NCBI GenBank assembly: GCA_942493335.1
Contig: OW818693.1
Coordinates: 3,534,001 to 3,598,000, forward strand
DNA: 64,000 nt
Origin: JAEWSN01 sp942493335
GTDB taxonomy: Bacteria > Bacillota > Clostridia > DSM-8532
Direction of reading: 5' to 3'
Position 1 is the first letter of the stretch, and every line of letters starts with the position of its first letter. The position numbers were made by a program, and so were the translations under genes. The notes below the pieces were generated by a model. It was not told the origin of the DNA. It did no database searches and worked only from the letters and a program-made list of their open reading frames with translations. Below are positions 53,988 through 63,568 of the stretch, piece by piece.

Positions 53988-54929
53988 ATGGAATACACGC
54001 AATTGGGGCGGACCGGTATCAAGGTGTCCGTGGCCGGTTTGGGTTGCGGCGGCCACAGCAGGCTCGGCCTGTTTTCAAAAGGGTTGGAGAATGCCTCGAA
54101 TATCGTGCGGCACGCTTTCGACAGCGGAGTGACCTTTTTTGATACGGCCTACAATTATCGTACACATCCGGCCGTTGCCAAAGGACTGGCCGGCATCCCG
54201 CGCGATCAATACATCCTTTCATCCAAATTTCCACCCCAACTGGAAAATGGAACCCTCAGATCAGCTGCGGAACTGGAAGCCATTCTGGATGAAAGCCTGA
54301 AAGAGCTTCATACGGACCATCTGGACATCTGGCACCTGCATGCCGTGGGCGGAACCGAGTATCCCGCCATCCGCGACAGGTTTCTGCCGGAACTGGAAAG
54401 AGTGAAGGCGAAGGGGAAAATCCGCTGCATCGGCATCACGGAGATGTTTGCCACCGATACGGGTCATGCCATGCTGCCGCAGGCTCTTGCGGACGATTGC
54501 TGGGACGTCGTGATGGTCGGTCACAGCCTGCTCAACCCGTCCGCCTCGAAAACCGTTCTTCCCGCCGCCCTGGAATGGCGGGTCGGAACCCTATGCATGT
54601 TCGCGGTCCGAACCGCCTTGTCCAACCCGGAACAGCTGAGGCTGGATGTCAGGAGAATGGCGGAAGCGGGGCAGATTGACGCGGGGCTTGCGGAACAGGA
54701 CGGTCTGCTCGATTTTCTCGTGGAGGAAGGGCATGCCGCTTCCATCATGGAGGCCGCCTATCGTTATTGCCGCCATACAAAGGGGTTGGACGTCATCCTG
54801 ACCGGCACGGGAAACAAGGATCATCTCAGCGACAACCTGAAAAGCATTCTGATGCCGGCATTGCCCGCTGAGGTGCTTTCCCGTCTGGGCGCAATGTTCG
54901 GAAGGGTCGACTGCGTCAGCGGCCAATAG
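53988..54929 (+). CDS. Aldo/keto reductase family protein
   Basis: 313 residues. MEYTQLGRTGIKVSVAGLGCGG, catalytic Tyr region TFFDTAYNYR and DHLDIWHLHAVG (His). NAD(P)H-dependent reduction of an aldehyde or ketone; substrate unknown. ATG at 53988 with AAAGGAAAACG. Confidence 0.87.
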   Translation: MEYTQLGRTGIKVSVAGLGCGGHSRLGLFSKGLENASNIVRHAFDSGVTFFDTAYNYRTHPAVAKGLAGIPRDQYILSSKFPPQLENGTLRSAAELEAILDESLKELHTDHLDIWHLHAVGGTEYPAIRDRFLPELERVKAKGKIRCIGITEMFATDTGHAMLPQALADDCWDVVMVGHSLLNPSASKTVLPAALEWRVGTLCMFAVRTALSNPEQLRLDVRRMAEAGQIDAGLAEQDGLLDFLVEEGHAASIMEAAYRYCRHTKGLDVILTGTGNKDHLSDNLKSILMPALPAEVLSRLGAMFGRVDCVSGQ

Positions 54930-54995
54930 CCGGAAGGAACAATTCAAGGAGCGATTGCAGGGAATACAGAAGATGACTGGAACCACGGAGGACCG

Positions 54996-55985
54996 ATGCG
55001 GGAAAAAAGACTCGGGCTTTTTCAGAGACTGATGATTGCCGTCCTTGCGACGGTTTTTCTCGGCGCCCTTTTCCTCTCGCTTTTCCTTTCGGGCCTGATG
55101 GCCAGGCAAATGGCATCGGCCAATCAGCACGCAGTACAGATCGACAGCGAGAAACCGCATGTCTTCGTCCAGATCTCCAATATTGACAGCAGCTTCCGGG
55201 ACACCTTCCTGACCGGTGCCAAAAGGGCCGCGGCAGACAATGGAATGGAACTGGAGATCGCCGGCGGCGGAAGCGGGGCGGAGCAGTATGCGTCCATCCT
55301 CGAGGCAGCCATCGACGCCCATGTGGACGGCATCATCCTGCAACCCGCCTGGCGGGAGGCGATCACGCCGACCGTCCTGCGCGCGGCCGAGAAGGGCATT
55401 CCCTTCATCACGGTGGAGGAGGACATGCCCGCTTCCAACCGAAGCTGTTATGTCGGCATCAATTCCTTCGAATTCGGAACACTGGCTGCCAAACTGGCAA
55501 GGGAAGCCGCGATGGAACAGACCTCCATGGCAGTCGTGTACCGGGGATTGAATCAGGACAACGACACGGAAAGCAGCCTCAAGCTCAGCGGACTCCGCGA
55601 CATCATCGCCCAGAAGGCCAACATGAGCCTGGTTCGTGTGGAACAGGGCACGAACGCCTTTTTCGGAGCGGAGGACACCATCCGGGATATTCTGACAGAA
55701 AATCCCGAAGTCAACGTATTGGCATGCATGACCGCCAGGGATACGGTTGCCGCCGCCCAGATGGTGTTGGATCTCAACCGCCTTCGTTATGTCCAGATCA
55801 TCGGGACGGATCTGACCCCTGAAATCCAGGATCTGCTCGACAAAAGGGTGCTGTACGGCACCATCGCGCGCAATCCCGACGCCATCGGGTACAAGAGCGT
55901 GGAAGCCATGTCCCGGGTGCTGGCGGGCGAACCGGTGCCCGATTTCATCGATGTCGGACTCGAAACCGTCCGGAGTGCGAAATAA
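54996..55985 (+). CDS. Membrane-anchored sugar-binding protein (LacI-type fold), sensor partner of adjacent kinase
   Basis: 329 residues with an N-terminal TM anchor (LMIAVLATVFLGALFLSLFL) and a type I periplasmic-binding fold (AAIDAHVDGIILQPAWREAI, IPFITVEEDMP, IIGTDLTPEIQDLLDKRVLYGTI). This arrangement, binding protein then YesM-type kinase then YesN regulator, matches the XylFII-LytS-YesN sugar-sensing type of Clostridia. The ligand is unknown. Confidence 0.8.
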   Translation: MREKRLGLFQRLMIAVLATVFLGALFLSLFLSGLMARQMASANQHAVQIDSEKPHVFVQISNIDSSFRDTFLTGAKRAAADNGMELEIAGGGSGAEQYASILEAAIDAHVDGIILQPAWREAITPTVLRAAEKGIPFITVEEDMPASNRSCYVGINSFEFGTLAAKLAREAAMEQTSMAVVYRGLNQDNDTESSLKLSGLRDIIAQKANMSLVRVEQGTNAFFGAEDTIRDILTENPEVNVLACMTARDTVAAAQMVLDLNRLRYVQIIGTDLTPEIQDLLDKRVLYGTIARNPDAIGYKSVEAMSRVLAGEPVPDFIDVGLETVRSAK

Positions 55986-56050
55986 CTGCAAGATCAGGCT
56001 GGGAACCATACGGAGTGTAAAATCTCAGCAATGGCTGAAGGGAGGACGGC

Positions 56051-57565
56051 ATGCTCAAGTTTCTCAGACGTATGTCCAATACCATCCGGAAGCGGCTGCT
56101 GTTCCTTTTCCTTTCCACGACCCTGATCAGCAGCACCATCAGCCTCTATGTCTTCTTCACGTTCTCAAATCTCACAGACAACATGGGAAGCATGTTTGAG
56201 ACTTCCACCCTGCTGGATGGACTGATGGGGGATCTGGAAGAGGCGAACACGAACCTCTACGGCTTCCTGACCACGCGAAGCAACGAGAACCTGCTCAATT
56301 TCAGCCGCATGACCGACAAGCTGCAGAATTTCGCGGACACGACCATCACGCCGAACCAGCGGAGCCTGTACATGCGGGACATCCTCAACATGATTCCCTC
56401 CTACCTCGAGGAAGCCAATCTGGCCATTGATGCGCGTCGTGCGCGGGATCCGGACTACAGCGACCACTACGATCTTGCGAACCGCACCATGGGTCATATC
56501 CGGGAATACTCGAACGCCCTGAACATCATGCAGCTGCAGCAGAATACCGACCTGTACAGCAACCAGGTCCGGAACATCGGGTGGTTCAAGATTTCCAGCA
56601 TTGTGATGATTGCGGACATGATTGTGCTCAGCATCTTTCTGGTGCTGTACATCACCTACAAGATGACGGACCCGATCATGCGCCTTTCCCATGCGTCCGA
56701 GGAAATTGCGGCAGGCAATTTCGACACGGCGGAAATCCCGGTGACGGGCGAGGAGGAGATCCGGGTCATGGCACAGGCCTTCAACCGCATGAAGGACTCC
56801 ATCAGGACCTACATCCAGGCCCTGCATGACAAGTCGGACACGGAAACCATGCTGCTGGAACAGCAGATGCAGAACATGAAGATGCAGAGCCTGCTGGACG
56901 CCTCCCGACTCCAGTCCCTCCAGGCCCAGATCAATCCCCATTTCCTGTTCAATACCCTGAATGCCGGGATCCAGCTGTCGGTCATGGAAGGTTCGGGCCG
57001 AACCACGGAGTTTCTGGAAAACCTGTCCGATCTGTTCCGCTACAACATCCGGAAACCGGATTCCATCGTATCGCTGCAGGAGGAAATCCTGCATGTGAAA
57101 GCTTATGCGGAACTGATGAAGGTTCGTTTCGGGGATTCCATCCTGTTTGTGTTCGATGTGGAGGAGCCGGCCATGCAGATCGGTATTCCGCCGCTGACCA
57201 TTCAGACCCTTGTGGAGAATGCCTGCATCCACGGACTGGGCAATGCGGAAAACGGCAAGGTCCGGATCCATGTGGCGGATATGGCGGACGTGGTGCAGAT
57301 TTCCGTCAGCGACAACGGTGCCGGAATGGAGCCCGACATCATCAGCGACATCTTCAACCGGACCCGCGAGGAGCCGGGGGAAGCGGGAGGGGTCAAGCGG
57401 CACGGGCATTCGACAGGCATCGGCCTGACCAATGTCATCCAGCGGCTCCGCCTTCATACGGGCCGTCAGGATGTCCTGAATATTGAATCCGTCATCGGCG
57501 CGGGAACCACCGTGACCGTCATTATGCCGAAAACAGCCGGGGAGGCCGACAAATGCTCAAACTGA
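56051..57565 (+). CDS. YesM/LytS-type sensor histidine kinase
   Basis: 504 residues. Two TM helices (about 19-38 and 180-200) flanking an extracytoplasmic region, HAMP, then His_kinase domain with INPHFLFNTLNAGIQ (His about 297) and an HATPase with VENACIHGLGNAENG and DNGAGMEPD. Its end overlaps the regulator start by 13 bases. Confidence 0.9.
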   Translation: MLKFLRRMSNTIRKRLLFLFLSTTLISSTISLYVFFTFSNLTDNMGSMFETSTLLDGLMGDLEEANTNLYGFLTTRSNENLLNFSRMTDKLQNFADTTITPNQRSLYMRDILNMIPSYLEEANLAIDARRARDPDYSDHYDLANRTMGHIREYSNALNIMQLQQNTDLYSNQVRNIGWFKISSIVMIADMIVLSIFLVLYITYKMTDPIMRLSHASEEIAAGNFDTAEIPVTGEEEIRVMAQAFNRMKDSIRTYIQALHDKSDTETMLLEQQMQNMKMQSLLDASRLQSLQAQINPHFLFNTLNAGIQLSVMEGSGRTTEFLENLSDLFRYNIRKPDSIVSLQEEILHVKAYAELMKVRFGDSILFVFDVEEPAMQIGIPPLTIQTLVENACIHGLGNAENGKVRIHVADMADVVQISVSDNGAGMEPDIISDIFNRTREEPGEAGGVKRHGHSTGIGLTNVIQRLRLHTGRQDVLNIESVIGAGTTVTVIMPKTAGEADKCSN

Positions 57566-59127
57566 TGGTCGTGGACGATGAACAGATCGTATTGGATTCC
57601 ATCCGGTTCACGGTGGAAAAGGAAGTGGATGCCTTCACGTTGGTCGCGACCGCAAAATCGGGGCGCGAAGCCATTCTGAAAGCCGAGCAGGAGGTACCGG
57701 ACCTGATTCTGATGGACATCAAGATGCCCGGCATCAACGGGATCGAGGCCATCCGAGAAATCAAGCTCCGCCTTCCCGGCATGCGGTTCATCGTGATTTC
57801 GGCATACGAGCAGTTCGCTTATGCGCGGCAGGCCATCGAACTGGGCGTTCTCGACTATGTCGTGAAGCCGCTCAAACGACAGGTCCTGCTGGACATTCTC
57901 GCCAAGGCGGCGCAGGAGCTGGAACGCGAGCGCAGGAAACGTCAGCGCGATCTCGAGAACATGGAAAAGCTAGAAAAGCTTCTGCCCGTTCTGGAGCAGG
58001 GTTTCATCCACAGCATTCTGCTGCACCGGGAGCTTGGAGGGGAAATCGAGAAATACAGGGATCTGTTCGATCTTTCCTCCAGCCATTCCTATATGATGGT
58101 GATTGAGCTGCAGGAGCCGGAATCCGAAGGCCACAGCAACGCGATCGGCTCCGGCATCCGCGCGCAGAAACTCTACCCCGTGGTGCATGAATTGCTCAAG
58201 AGCCGTCAGGTCGCGCTGGTGGGCCCGTTGCTGGTGAACCGAATCGTTGCCTGCCTGATGGAGACCGAATCCACCAATGAGTATGTGCAGCGGCTTTCCG
58301 CCATCGGTCTTGCGGAAGGGCTGCTGGATGCGTTGGCGGGAGAGACGGATCTGTCCGTCCGGATCGGCATCGGCGGCCTTCGCCCTGTCGCCGAGATGAC
58401 CGCCTCCCACGATGAGGCGATCCGTGCGCTGCGTCAGGCCCAGGACGGCGGTATCATGCACATCATGGACGTTCATCCGGATGAGGCGCCGGGCATGGAC
58501 CTCAACGGGTTCGAGCGGATGCTGGTGGCCAACCTCGAGGACGGGCAGGAAACGGAACTGAATGATGTTCTGGAATTAATCTTTTCACAGTTGCCCACTG
58601 CGGAGCCGAAATGCCGGAACAAACTGATAGAATGGATGGTGGTGGCCCACCGGATCGCCATGGAGAACGAAGTGCAGGAGGACCGGCTTCTGGATTACCA
58701 GACCTATCTGACGGAAATGCTTGGCATTCGGGACGAACATGCCTTCCGGGACTGGTATGTTCAGCGCATGCGCCTGCTTGCGGCCCGTGTACGGGAGGTT
58801 CGCACCGGAAAGACCAGCCGCATCATTGATTCCGCCCGGCGGATTCTGGAGGGCGAATATGCTTCCGAGATCTCGCTGGAGAGCATCTCCAGCCGGGTGA
58901 ACATCAGCCCGCGTTATTTCTCCAAACTGTTCAAGGATGAGACCGGCATCAATTTCATCGACTTTCTGACCCTGCTCCGCATCAATCATGCCAAGGACCT
59001 GATGCTGAAGACGGAAAAGTCGATCAAGGAAATCTGCTATGAAGTCGGATATGGCGACCCGAACTATTTCAGCCGGCTTTTCAAGAAGCAGACGGGTATT
59101 TCCCCGACAGAATTCGCACGGAGGTGA
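57553..59127 (+). CDS. YesN-type response regulator with AraC DNA-binding domain
   Basis: 524 residues. Receiver: DDEQ, phospho-Asp in LILMDIKMPGINGIEAI, Lys in VVKPLKRQVL. Long middle region and C-terminal AraC HTH (LESISSRVNISPRYFSKLFKDETG and EICYEVGYGDPNYFSRLFKKQTGISPTEFARR). Overlaps the kinase gene. Probable activator of the transport genes that follow. Confidence 0.92.
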   Translation: MLKLMVVDDEQIVLDSIRFTVEKEVDAFTLVATAKSGREAILKAEQEVPDLILMDIKMPGINGIEAIREIKLRLPGMRFIVISAYEQFAYARQAIELGVLDYVVKPLKRQVLLDILAKAAQELERERRKRQRDLENMEKLEKLLPVLEQGFIHSILLHRELGGEIEKYRDLFDLSSSHSYMMVIELQEPESEGHSNAIGSGIRAQKLYPVVHELLKSRQVALVGPLLVNRIVACLMETESTNEYVQRLSAIGLAEGLLDALAGETDLSVRIGIGGLRPVAEMTASHDEAIRALRQAQDGGIMHIMDVHPDEAPGMDLNGFERMLVANLEDGQETELNDVLELIFSQLPTAEPKCRNKLIEWMVVAHRIAMENEVQEDRLLDYQTYLTEMLGIRDEHAFRDWYVQRMRLLAARVREVRTGKTSRIIDSARRILEGEYASEISLESISSRVNISPRYFSKLFKDETGINFIDFLTLLRINHAKDLMLKTEKSIKEICYEVGYGDPNYFSRLFKKQTGISPTEFARR

Positions 59128-59131
59128 GCAA

Positions 59132-60184
59132 ATGAAGCGTACTTTCCGAATGGTCCTTCTGGTTGCCGGCTTTTCCTGCGTGCTGTGCGGTTGCGGCGGG
59201 AAACCGGCGCCCCCTCCCGGAAAGCATGTCATCCGAATCGGTCTCCTGCTGGACTCCGTGGTGGTGGAACGCTGGCACAGGGACCGGGACATTTTCTCGG
59301 CGAAGGCCAAGGAACTGGGTGCGGAGGTCATCGTCCAGAACTGCAACGAGGACAATGCCACGCAGGAACAGCAGATCCGCGAGATGGCAAACGACGGGGT
59401 CGACGTGCTGGTGGTCATTCCATATGACAAGGACGGCCTGTCCGATGACATCCGTGCGGTCCGCAAGAAGGGCATTCCGGTTTTGTCGTATGATCGGCTG
59501 ATCCGGAATGCAGGCGTGGATTTGTATGTCTCCTTCGACAATGTGCGTGTCGGGGACCTGATGGGCAGCGAGCTCCTCAAAAAGGTGCCGAAGGGCAGGT
59601 ATGTCATCATCAACGGATCCCCGCTCGACAACAACAGTGCCCTGTTCAATCAGGGATACCGGGATGCGTTGTCCGATGCACTCCAAAAGAATGCGATCAG
59701 CATCCTGTCCGAAACCTGGGCGGAAGCCTGGAGACCCGAGAATGCGTATACGGTGGTTCACGACCTGCTTGTCGAGAACAAGCAGATCGATGCGGTCATC
59801 GCGGCCAATGACGGGCTTGCGGGCGGCGCCATCCGGGCGTTGGCGGAGAACCGCCTTGCAGGGCTGATTCCAGTGGTCGGGCATGACGCCGATCTGTCGG
59901 CCTGCCAGCGGATCGCGGAAGGAACCCAGTACCTGACAGTCTACAAACCCATCAAGGAGCTTGCACAGAGCGCCGCCATCGCCGCTGTGCAGCTGGCCAG
60001 GGGCGAAGTGCCCGAAGCGGGGGACAGCATCGGGGACGGTTCCGGAGACGTGCCCTACATCAAGTTCCAACCCATTCTCGTCACGCGGGAGAACCTGGTC
60101 CAGACCGTCATCCGTGACGGATTCCATTCCTATGACGATGTGTTCCGCAACGTGCCCGAATCGGATCGTCCGGCGAGGGAATGA
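59132..60184 (+). CDS. Sugar-binding lipoprotein (xylose/ribose-type ABC transporter)
   Basis: 350 residues. Lipobox LCGC after a hydrophobic signal (LLVAGFSCVLCGC), then type I sugar-binding fold (IRIGLLLDSVVVERW, PVLSYDRLIRNAGVDLYVSFDN, ANDGLAGGAIRALAENR). Resembles XylF/ChvE-type proteins. No permease beside it, so it may share the downstream GguAB. RBS GGAGGTG. Confidence 0.8.
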   Translation: MKRTFRMVLLVAGFSCVLCGCGGKPAPPPGKHVIRIGLLLDSVVVERWHRDRDIFSAKAKELGAEVIVQNCNEDNATQEQQIREMANDGVDVLVVIPYDKDGLSDDIRAVRKKGIPVLSYDRLIRNAGVDLYVSFDNVRVGDLMGSELLKKVPKGRYVIINGSPLDNNSALFNQGYRDALSDALQKNAISILSETWAEAWRPENAYTVVHDLLVENKQIDAVIAANDGLAGGAIRALAENRLAGLIPVVGHDADLSACQRIAEGTQYLTVYKPIKELAQSAAIAAVQLARGEVPEAGDSIGDGSGDVPYIKFQPILVTRENLVQTVIRDGFHSYDDVFRNVPESDRPARE

Positions 60185-60190
60185 GTCACT

Positions 60191-60226
60191 GCGTCGGAAG
60201 CGTGGTTGTTCCGACGACGCGTTTTT
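60191..60226 (+). terminator. Terminator after the binding-lipoprotein gene
   Basis: GCGTCGGAA / TTCCGACG stem with GCGTTTTT tail. Four extra bases separate the stem from the T-run. Confidence 0.6.
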
Positions 60227-60445
60227 GTATGCTCGCCAGCATTTTTTCCGCTTGATTCGTGAAACTGTGCGGAAATAAGTCAGGTTCGCCGCACAACCCG
60301 CGAAACAAGCGGAGACATTCATGATGGATATCCTTTTTGTGCAGGGCATTTCGTCAACCACCTTGATATGATGGCCATGCCGGATCGTGGAGAATGAAAC
60401 ACGTGACGGAGAATCCAGGCCAAAATGAAAAGGGAGGAAACAAGG

Positions 60446-61513
60446 ATGAAAAAACTGATTTCCCTGCTGCTGGTCCTTGCCATGACGATGTCCATGTTCC
60501 TGATGGGCGGTTGCGGTGCAAGCAACAGCAAAATGGTGGGTGTCGCGATGCCCACGAAATCCCTCCAGCGTTGGAACCAGGACGGCGAGAACATGAAGAA
60601 GGCCCTTGAAGCCGCCGGATTCCAGGTCGTTCTTGAATACGCGAACGACAAGGTCGATCAACAGGTCACACAGATCGAGAACATGATCACCAAGGGCTGC
60701 AAAGTCATCGTCATCGCCTCCATCGACGGCACGGCGCTCAAGGGCGTTCTCGCTTCCGCCGCCAAGGATGGCATCAAGGTCATCGCATATGACCGTTTGA
60801 TCAAGGATTCTCCGAATGTCGATTACTACGCCACCTTTGACAACTACCTGGTCGGCAAGATCCAGGGCGACTACATCGTCAAGGCCCTTGGCCTGGCCGA
60901 TGGCAAAGGTCCGTTCAACATGGAAGCTTTCGGCGGATCGCCCGACGACAACAATGCGTTCTTCTTCAACAAGGGCGCAATGGACGTCCTGCAACCTTAC
61001 ATCGACAGCGGCAAGCTCGTTTGCGTTTCCGGCCAGCTGAAGATGGAACAGATCGCAATCCAGGGCTGGAAAGCCGAAGGCGCCCAGGCCAGGATGGACA
61101 ACCTTCTGACCGCCAACTACACCGACAAGAAGCTTGACCTCGTTCTCAGCCCGAACGACTCCCTCGCACAGGGCATCGTCGCTTCCTTGAAGGCAGCCGG
61201 TTACGGTGCCGCCGACAAGCCTTTCCCGGTTCTCACCGGTCAGGACTGCGACATCATCAACGTCAAGATGCTCATCGCCGGCGAACAATCCATGTCCATC
61301 TTCAAGGACACCCGTACCCTTGCGGACCAGGTTGTCAAGATGACCACCGCCATCATGAACAAGACCGAAGTGCCGGTCAACGACACCAAGACCTATGACA
61401 ACGGCGTGAAAGTGGTGCCGTCCTTCCTTTGCGCACCTGTGTTCGCAGACAAGGACAACTACACGAAGCTGCTCGTTGATTCCGGTTACTACACGGCTGA
61501 CCAGCTGAAGTAA
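60446..61513 (+). CDS. chvE: Multiple sugar-binding periplasmic lipoprotein (ChvE-type)
   Basis: 355 residues. Signal with lipobox GGC (LVLAMTMSMFLMGGCGASN); type I fold GVAMPTKSLQRWNQDG, IAYDRLIKDSPNVDYYATFDN and PVLTGQDCDIINVKMLIAGEQSMSIFKDTRTLA. ChvE proteins bind galactose, glucose, arabinose or xylose. Strong codon bias toward C/G suggests high expression. RBS GGGAGG. Confidence 0.87.
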   Translation: MKKLISLLLVLAMTMSMFLMGGCGASNSKMVGVAMPTKSLQRWNQDGENMKKALEAAGFQVVLEYANDKVDQQVTQIENMITKGCKVIVIASIDGTALKGVLASAAKDGIKVIAYDRLIKDSPNVDYYATFDNYLVGKIQGDYIVKALGLADGKGPFNMEAFGGSPDDNNAFFFNKGAMDVLQPYIDSGKLVCVSGQLKMEQIAIQGWKAEGAQARMDNLLTANYTDKKLDLVLSPNDSLAQGIVASLKAAGYGAADKPFPVLTGQDCDIINVKMLIAGEQSMSIFKDTRTLADQVVKMTTAIMNKTEVPVNDTKTYDNGVKVVPSFLCAPVFADKDNYTKLLVDSGYYTADQLK

Positions 61514-61858
61514 ACCCTCTCTGCGGGAATGGGAACTAAATCGAATAAACGGATATCGGATATCCACCCCGTTTGAATCTTCAAGCGAATGGGTACCAAA
61601 TTGCCGAAGAGCACGTACATATGTTGCCAGGGCGATATGGGCCTGAAGCAGATGGAGGGCCTGTCTCACGCATGATGGGGCAGGCCCCCTTGCTGGGCCC
61701 GATATCGGCACAGCAAGGAAAACCAAGCTGTGGCACTTAGCTGCCACAGCTTGCTGTTTCCTTGTAACCTTGTTGGTTGGCAGTCTGGTGTTTATGGAGT
61801 GGTACGGATCTGTCACCGGGTCATGATGTCGGTGCCGCAGAAATAAGGAGCATGCGAT
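61514..61858 (+). promoter_or_regulatory. 345-bp spacer between chvE and the ATPase gene, with stacked hairpins
   Basis: No gene. Contains GGGCCTG...CAGGCCC (61657-61687) and a long two-tier hairpin at 61714-61764: outer CAAGGAAA / TTTCCTTG and inner AAGCTGTGGCA / TGCCACAGCTT, both perfect. No clear T-run. It probably limits read-through or protects the chvE mRNA, keeping binding protein above permease. Confidence 0.65.
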
Positions 61859-63433
61859 ATGGCAGAGAATATTCTGGAAATGCAGAATATCAGAAAAGAA
61901 TTTCCGGGCGTCGTCGCGCTGAAAGACGTGAATTTCAGTGTGGAAAAGGGTGAAATCCATGCGCTTGTCGGCGAGAACGGCGCGGGAAAGTCCACGCTGA
62001 TGAAAGTACTCAGCGGAATCTATCCGTATGGAGACTATACCGGCAACATTGTCTACGATGGGAATATATGCCAGTTCACGGATATCAAGTCCAGCGAACG
62101 GCTTGGCATCGCGATCATCCACCAGGAGCTGGCGTTGAGTCCGTACATGACCATTGCCGAGAATATTTTTCTGGGCAACGAGTGCAACCGCAACGGAATC
62201 ATCAATTGGCACGAGACCAACGAGAAAGCCATTGCCCTGTTGAAAAGGGTCGGGCTGAAAATCGATCATAATAGCCTCATCAAGGATGTCGGCGTGGGAA
62301 GGCAGCAGCTGGTCGAGATTGCCAAAGCCCTTTCGAAAGACGTCAAGCTGTTGATCCTCGACGAGCCCACCGCCGCATTGAACGATGATGACTCGGATCA
62401 CTTGCTGAGCCTCCTGAAGGAATTAAACAAGAACCAGGGAATCACCTGCATCATCATCTCCCATAAACTCAATGAGGTCACCCGAATTTCCGATAAAATC
62501 ACAATCATCCGAGATGGTTCCACCATCGAAACCCTTGTCAGAGGGAAGGATGAAATCTCGGAAGCACGCATCATCAAGGGAATGGTCGGCAGGGAAATGT
62601 TGGATCGTTTTCCGAAGCGCGTTCCCAACATTGGTGAAATCGGATTCGAAGTGAAGAACTGGGTTGTCTACGATCCGATGGATGAAGAGCGCATCAAAAT
62701 CAAAGATGTGAATTTCAACCTGCGCAAAGGGGAAATCGTGGGCATCGCCGGACTGATGGGTGCAGGAAGAACAGAATTGGCCATGAGCATTTTCGGTCAT
62801 GCCTATGGAAAGCGCATCAAGGGGACCCTCCTCAAGGATGGCAAGGAAGTGCAAGCCCATAGCGTCAGCGCGGCCATCGATGCGGGCATTGCGTATCTGA
62901 CAGAGGATCGCAAGGAAATGGGCCTTGTGCTCATTGATGACATCCGACGGAACACCACCATGGCGGCCCTTCGCAAAATCAGCCGGAATGGGGTCCTGAA
63001 CATGCACGAGGAGGTGCTTGTGGCGGAGAAATACCGTGACGCCCTCCGCATCAAGTCCTCGAGCATTTACCAGCTGGCCGGGAATCTGTCGGGCGGAAAC
63101 CAGCAGAAGGTCATTGTGGCCAAATGGCTGTTTTCAGAACCGGATGTGCTTTTCCTGGACGAACCGACGCGCGGTATCGATGTCGGCGCCAAATATGAAA
63201 TCTACAATATCATCAACGATCTGGCGAGCCAGGGCAAATGCGTCGCGGTCATATCCTCGGAGCTTCAGGAGCTTCTCGGAATCTGTGACCGCATCTATGT
63301 CATGGATGAAGGCGAATTCGTAGGTGAAATGCCCATCGCGGAGGCCAATCCGGAAAGCGTCATGCGCTGCATCGTCAGCAACGAACGGAAAAGGGAATCT
63401 GCAGAAGCCGGGAATGCGGCCACCGCGGTATAG
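61859..63433 (+). CDS. gguA: Sugar ABC transporter ATP-binding protein (two ABC cassettes)
   Basis: 524 residues. First ABC domain: Walker A GENGAGKSTLMKVL, C-motif-like VGVGRQQLVEIAKALSK, Walker B LLILDEPTAAL. Second ABC domain: GLMGAGRTELAMSIFG (Walker A-degenerate, as usual in this family), LSGGNQQKVIVAKWL, LFLDEPTRGIDVG. Size and layout match MglA/XylG/GguA. RBS AAGGAG. Confidence 0.93.
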   Translation: MAENILEMQNIRKEFPGVVALKDVNFSVEKGEIHALVGENGAGKSTLMKVLSGIYPYGDYTGNIVYDGNICQFTDIKSSERLGIAIIHQELALSPYMTIAENIFLGNECNRNGIINWHETNEKAIALLKRVGLKIDHNSLIKDVGVGRQQLVEIAKALSKDVKLLILDEPTAALNDDDSDHLLSLLKELNKNQGITCIIISHKLNEVTRISDKITIIRDGSTIETLVRGKDEISEARIIKGMVGREMLDRFPKRVPNIGEIGFEVKNWVVYDPMDEERIKIKDVNFNLRKGEIVGIAGLMGAGRTELAMSIFGHAYGKRIKGTLLKDGKEVQAHSVSAAIDAGIAYLTEDRKEMGLVLIDDIRRNTTMAALRKISRNGVLNMHEEVLVAEKYRDALRIKSSSIYQLAGNLSGGNQQKVIVAKWLFSEPDVLFLDEPTRGIDVGAKYEIYNIINDLASQGKCVAVISSELQELLGICDRIYVMDEGEFVGEMPIAEANPESVMRCIVSNERKRESAEAGNAATAV

Positions 63434-63568
63434 GCACTCTGATATCACTCCTGCCATTGAATGAGTCAAGTGCAAATACATCCGGCCATTGTCGCAAGTA
63501 CATCGCGTTGAATCAACGTTGGCTGGAACAATGGCCGGAGTAGTAACAGTCCGAAAAGGAGGACAACA

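Noticed and set aside
59081..62401. A very long minus-strand open frame (over 1,000 codons) opposite the sugar-transport genes
   Set aside because: It is the mirror of high-GC, third-position-biased plus-strand genes; the predicted protein has no domain and no RBS.
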